From: Oligoflexia bacterium
Lineage (GTDB): Bacteria > Bdellovibrionota > Bacteriovoracia > Bacteriovoracales > Bacteriovoracaceae
Assembly: GCA_015232015.1 (NCBI GenBank)
Contig: JADGAM010000001.1
Coordinates: forward strand, 27,340-91,339
Direction of reading: 5' to 3'
DNA: 64,000 bases
Positions 62,232 to 64,000 of this stretch are shown piece after piece; within the stretch, counting starts at the first letter, position 1, and each line of letters begins with the position of its first letter. Under the pieces are notes generated by a model that was not told the origin of the DNA, searched no databases, and was given only the letters and a program-made list of their open reading frames with translations. The translations under genes were made by a program, and so were the position numbers.

Positions 62232-63434
62232 TTAATTATATTTTTCCACTAAACCAATCCAATATTTTGCGACAATGGACATAATTTCATCAGTAGGAAC
62301 GAAGTAAGGATTATGGAGAGCAAATTCACCTCCCACTCCTAATTTAATCATATGACCAGGAATTTTTTGTAAAAAATATGCAAAATCCTCACCTCCAAGA
62401 CTGGCGGCCAATGGGTAATGAATTTTTTTATCAGGGAAAAGTTCACTAACTAACTCTAAACAAAAATTAGTTTCTTTAGGGGTATTAATCATTGCTGGAT
62501 AACCATAATGAAAATCAAGTTCGATTTTACTATCAAATGTATTAGCAACTCCGTTTATTATTTGATTAATTTTTTCTATCAGCTTATTTTGAGTTTCAGT
62601 AGATAAAGTTCTTAATGTACCGGTGATTGTAACATCTTCAGGAATTATATTATGAGTTGTACCTGAATGAATTTGAGTTATCGACAATACAGCTGGGGAT
62701 AAGGGATCATTCATTCTACTAATTATATTTTGTAGTGCCAGAATCAGGTGAGAAGCAGTTATAATTGGATCTTTTGTCTTATGAGGAAAAGCACCGTGAC
62801 CTCCATAACCTTTAATTTTTATTGTAAACATATCACTGTTGGCCATCGCCGATCCTTCAGTTATTCCCCATTCTCCATAAGGTAGATCGGGCCAAATGTG
62901 AAGTGCAAATATAGCATCGATACTTATTTTAGAGAGTAATCCCTCTTCAATCATTAATTTAGCTCCGTAAAACCCCTCTTCTCCTGGTTGAAAGATAAAC
63001 ACTACTTTACCAAAAAAATTCTTATGTTCGTTTAAGTATTTTGCAGCTCCAAGAAGTGATGCCATATGTATATCATGTGCACATGCGTGCATTGTGTTTT
63101 CATAGATAGATTTATAAGGCATACCCTTTTTGTCTAGAGGAGAAGCTTTTTCTTTCAATGGAAGTGCGTCCATATCTGCTCGTAAAGCGATAGTTTTTTG
63201 TTTTGTTGAATTTTTGTTTTTGCTATTACCTTCGATAACGGCCACTACTGCTGTTTTTGCATATCCCAGATATATCTCATCAATCTTTGCTTCTTCTTTT
63301 AAAACTTTATAAATATACTCTGAAGTTACTTTTTCATTTAACCCTATTTCAGGATGTGAATGGAGAAAATGTCTCCATTCACACATTTTTTCTATTAAGT
63401 TATGATTTAACTCGATATGAAATAAATTTTTCAT
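62232..63434 (-). CDS. M20-family amidohydrolase (hippurate/N-acyl-amino acid hydrolase type)
   Basis: 400 residues. WRHFLHSHPEIGLNE at the N-terminus; ALRADMDALPL; MHACAHDIHMASLLGAAKYL with the metal His/Asp; IFQPGEEGFYGAKLMIEEGL with the catalytic Glu pair; then FALHIWPDLPYG and GYGGHGAFPH (dimerisation domain). A complete M20D enzyme that cleaves N-acyl groups from amino acids in the cytoplasm using two metal ions. AAAGGA precedes the ATG. Exact substrate unknown. Confidence 0.93.
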   Translation of the reverse strand: MKNLFHIELNHNLIEKMCEWRHFLHSHPEIGLNEKVTSEYIYKVLKEEAKIDEIYLGYAKTAVVAVIEGNSKNKNSTKQKTIALRADMDALPLKEKASPLDKKGMPYKSIYENTMHACAHDIHMASLLGAAKYLNEHKNFFGKVVFIFQPGEEGFYGAKLMIEEGLLSKISIDAIFALHIWPDLPYGEWGITEGSAMANSDMFTIKIKGYGGHGAFPHKTKDPIITASHLILALQNIISRMNDPLSPAVLSITQIHSGTTHNIIPEDVTITGTLRTLSTETQNKLIEKINQIINGVANTFDSKIELDFHYGYPAMINTPKETNFCLELVSELFPDKKIHYPLAASLGGEDFAYFLQKIPGHMIKLGVGGEFALHNPYFVPTDEIMSIVAKYWIGLVEKYN

Positions 63435-63560
63435 ACAATTCTTTATCCTTTCTTTATAAAAAAGTTGAAATAAAAATGAAATAAAAAGTAATATAAAAGA
63501 TATATCAACTTTTTTGTGAATTTTAAAATAATATTTTAAAATGATATTCTAAAGATTTTT

Positions 63561-63947
63561 TTAATTAGATAGCTTACTTTTAAGCATGTTCTCTAAATCA
63601 TTAAGAAAATTTTTTTCATTTTCATTATTATTAGAGTGTAAAATTTCTTTGTTGTTTTTGTTATTATAATTTTCTAGCATACGCTCTATGAAATTTATTA
63701 ATTGATCTGCAACAAATGGTTTTGACATATAATTGACTTTTTTTATTGTTCCTTGATATTGAGTTTCCTCTAAGTATCCACTTAATACTAAAATATGTTC
63801 TGGATGTAACTCCTTAGATAATTGAGAAATATTTTCTAACATGCGAAGTCCGTTCATGAGGGGCATATTAAGATCAGTTATCACCAGACAATAATTTTTT
63901 TCTTTTATTAAATTTAGTGCTTCAATAGATGACCTTAGTGATAGAAA
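63561..63947 (-). pseudogene. Response-regulator receiver domain, 5-prime truncated
   Basis: The frame is open from 63947 down to the stop at 63561, with only a GTG (63884) as internal start. It shows the C-terminal two thirds of a REC domain: EALNLIKEKNYCLVITDLNM (phospho-acceptor Asp), then PLMNG, ILVLSG (Thr/Ser position) and YMSKPF (conserved Lys). The N-terminal beta strand and acidic pair are absent. The chain ends in an Asn/Lys-rich tail. Upstream of about 63935 the opposite strand codes for something else, so the gene is cut. Confidence 0.7.
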
Positions 63948-64000
63948 TTATACAACTAAATTTAGTGGCACCTCTGCTTCTACTCCAATTGTTGCAGGTA
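63895..64000 (+). pseudogene. Subtilisin-like (S8) protease fragment reaching the window edge
   Basis: The frame is open from a TAA at 63892-63894 to the window end and reads DDLSDRNYTTKFSGTSASTP followed by IVAG. GTSxxxPxxxG is the catalytic-Ser motif of S8 peptidases. No start codon or N-terminal protease domain precedes it, because the bases before about 63930 belong to the response-regulator fragment on the other strand. The rest of the gene is beyond the window. Confidence 0.6.

Overview
The window is about 64 kb of very AT-rich DNA (roughly 28-30 percent GC by eye) from a Gram-negative bacterium. It encodes nearly the whole pathway for an LPS inner core (KdsA, KdsB, KdsC, WaaA, two GT9 heptosyltransferases, a heptose kinase and an O-antigen ligase). 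It also encodes several signal-peptide beta-barrel proteins, a TolC-like channel, a flagellar-type sigma factor and cytochrome bd. The many small secreted proteins of unknown function and the DUF4360, MipA/OmpV and Flp-pilin types would fit a Bdellovibrionota-like organism (Bacteriovorax relatives). That placement is inference: there is no rRNA in the window, and I found no tRNA.

Layout. Bases 1-4709 (+) hold a truncated unknown gene, an O-antigen ligase with TPRs and a large polytopic membrane protein. Bases 4905-9520 (+) hold a small conserved protein, a DMT-like transporter, a thioesterase and two secreted proteins; a pair of inverted 36-bp GC-rich palindromes brackets the transporter/thioesterase block. 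Bases 9565-13658 (+) hold an amino acid permease and cydAB. Bases 13796-18719 hold a radical SAM/SPASM protein, a GT-C-like membrane protein (-) and a PEP-synthase-like protein without its phosphohistidine domain. Bases 18972-22563 hold a barrel protein, a seven-repeat propeller lipoprotein, an unknown gene (-) and a DTW-domain protein. Bases 22597-34611 (-) hold a CHASE2 adenylate cyclase, an unknown gene, PepN, an NSUN-type methyltransferase, a Flp-like pilin, an unknown protein, WaaA, a GT9 enzyme and a slipin. Bases 34825-43268 hold a MipA/OmpV protein, YchF, YgiQ, S21, a polyprenyl synthase, a DAHP synthase, UbiE/MenG and a DUF4360 protein. Bases 43736-46850 (+) hold cmk, a GT9 enzyme and a heptose kinase. 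Bases 46851-47458 are a gene-free stretch with one well-delimited small-RNA candidate and further structured DNA. Bases 47459-52593 (-) are kdsB-pyrG-kdsA-kdsC-gpsA. Bases 52804-56122 (+) are an envelope cluster with a TolC-like protein. Bases 56152-63434 hold FliA, a putative DNA-binding protein, three unknown secreted or membrane proteins and an M20 amidohydrolase. At the right edge a response-regulator fragment (-) abuts a subtilase fragment (+), both lacking their 5-prime parts.

How the genes fit together. KdsA, KdsC and KdsB make CMP-KDO and WaaA adds KDO to lipid A. PyrG supplies the CTP and Cmk recycles the CMP. The heptose kinase and GT9 enzymes extend the core and the O-antigen ligase caps it. 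Polyprenyl synthase, UbiE/MenG and DAHP synthase feed quinone synthesis, which serves cytochrome bd.

Most notable. (1) A dispersed repeat of about 75-92 bp occurs three times, twice inside unrelated proteins in the same reading frame (shared ESSF...N-VN...DVADS peptide) and once between divergent genes, like Rickettsia palindromic elements. (2) A promoter-to-terminator small RNA of about 150 nt lies at 46912-47062. (3) Short tandem repeats sit repeatedly on gene stop codons. (4) Asn/Thr/Gln/Ser-rich inserts occur in core enzymes. (5) There is a head-to-head gene-fragment junction near 63930.
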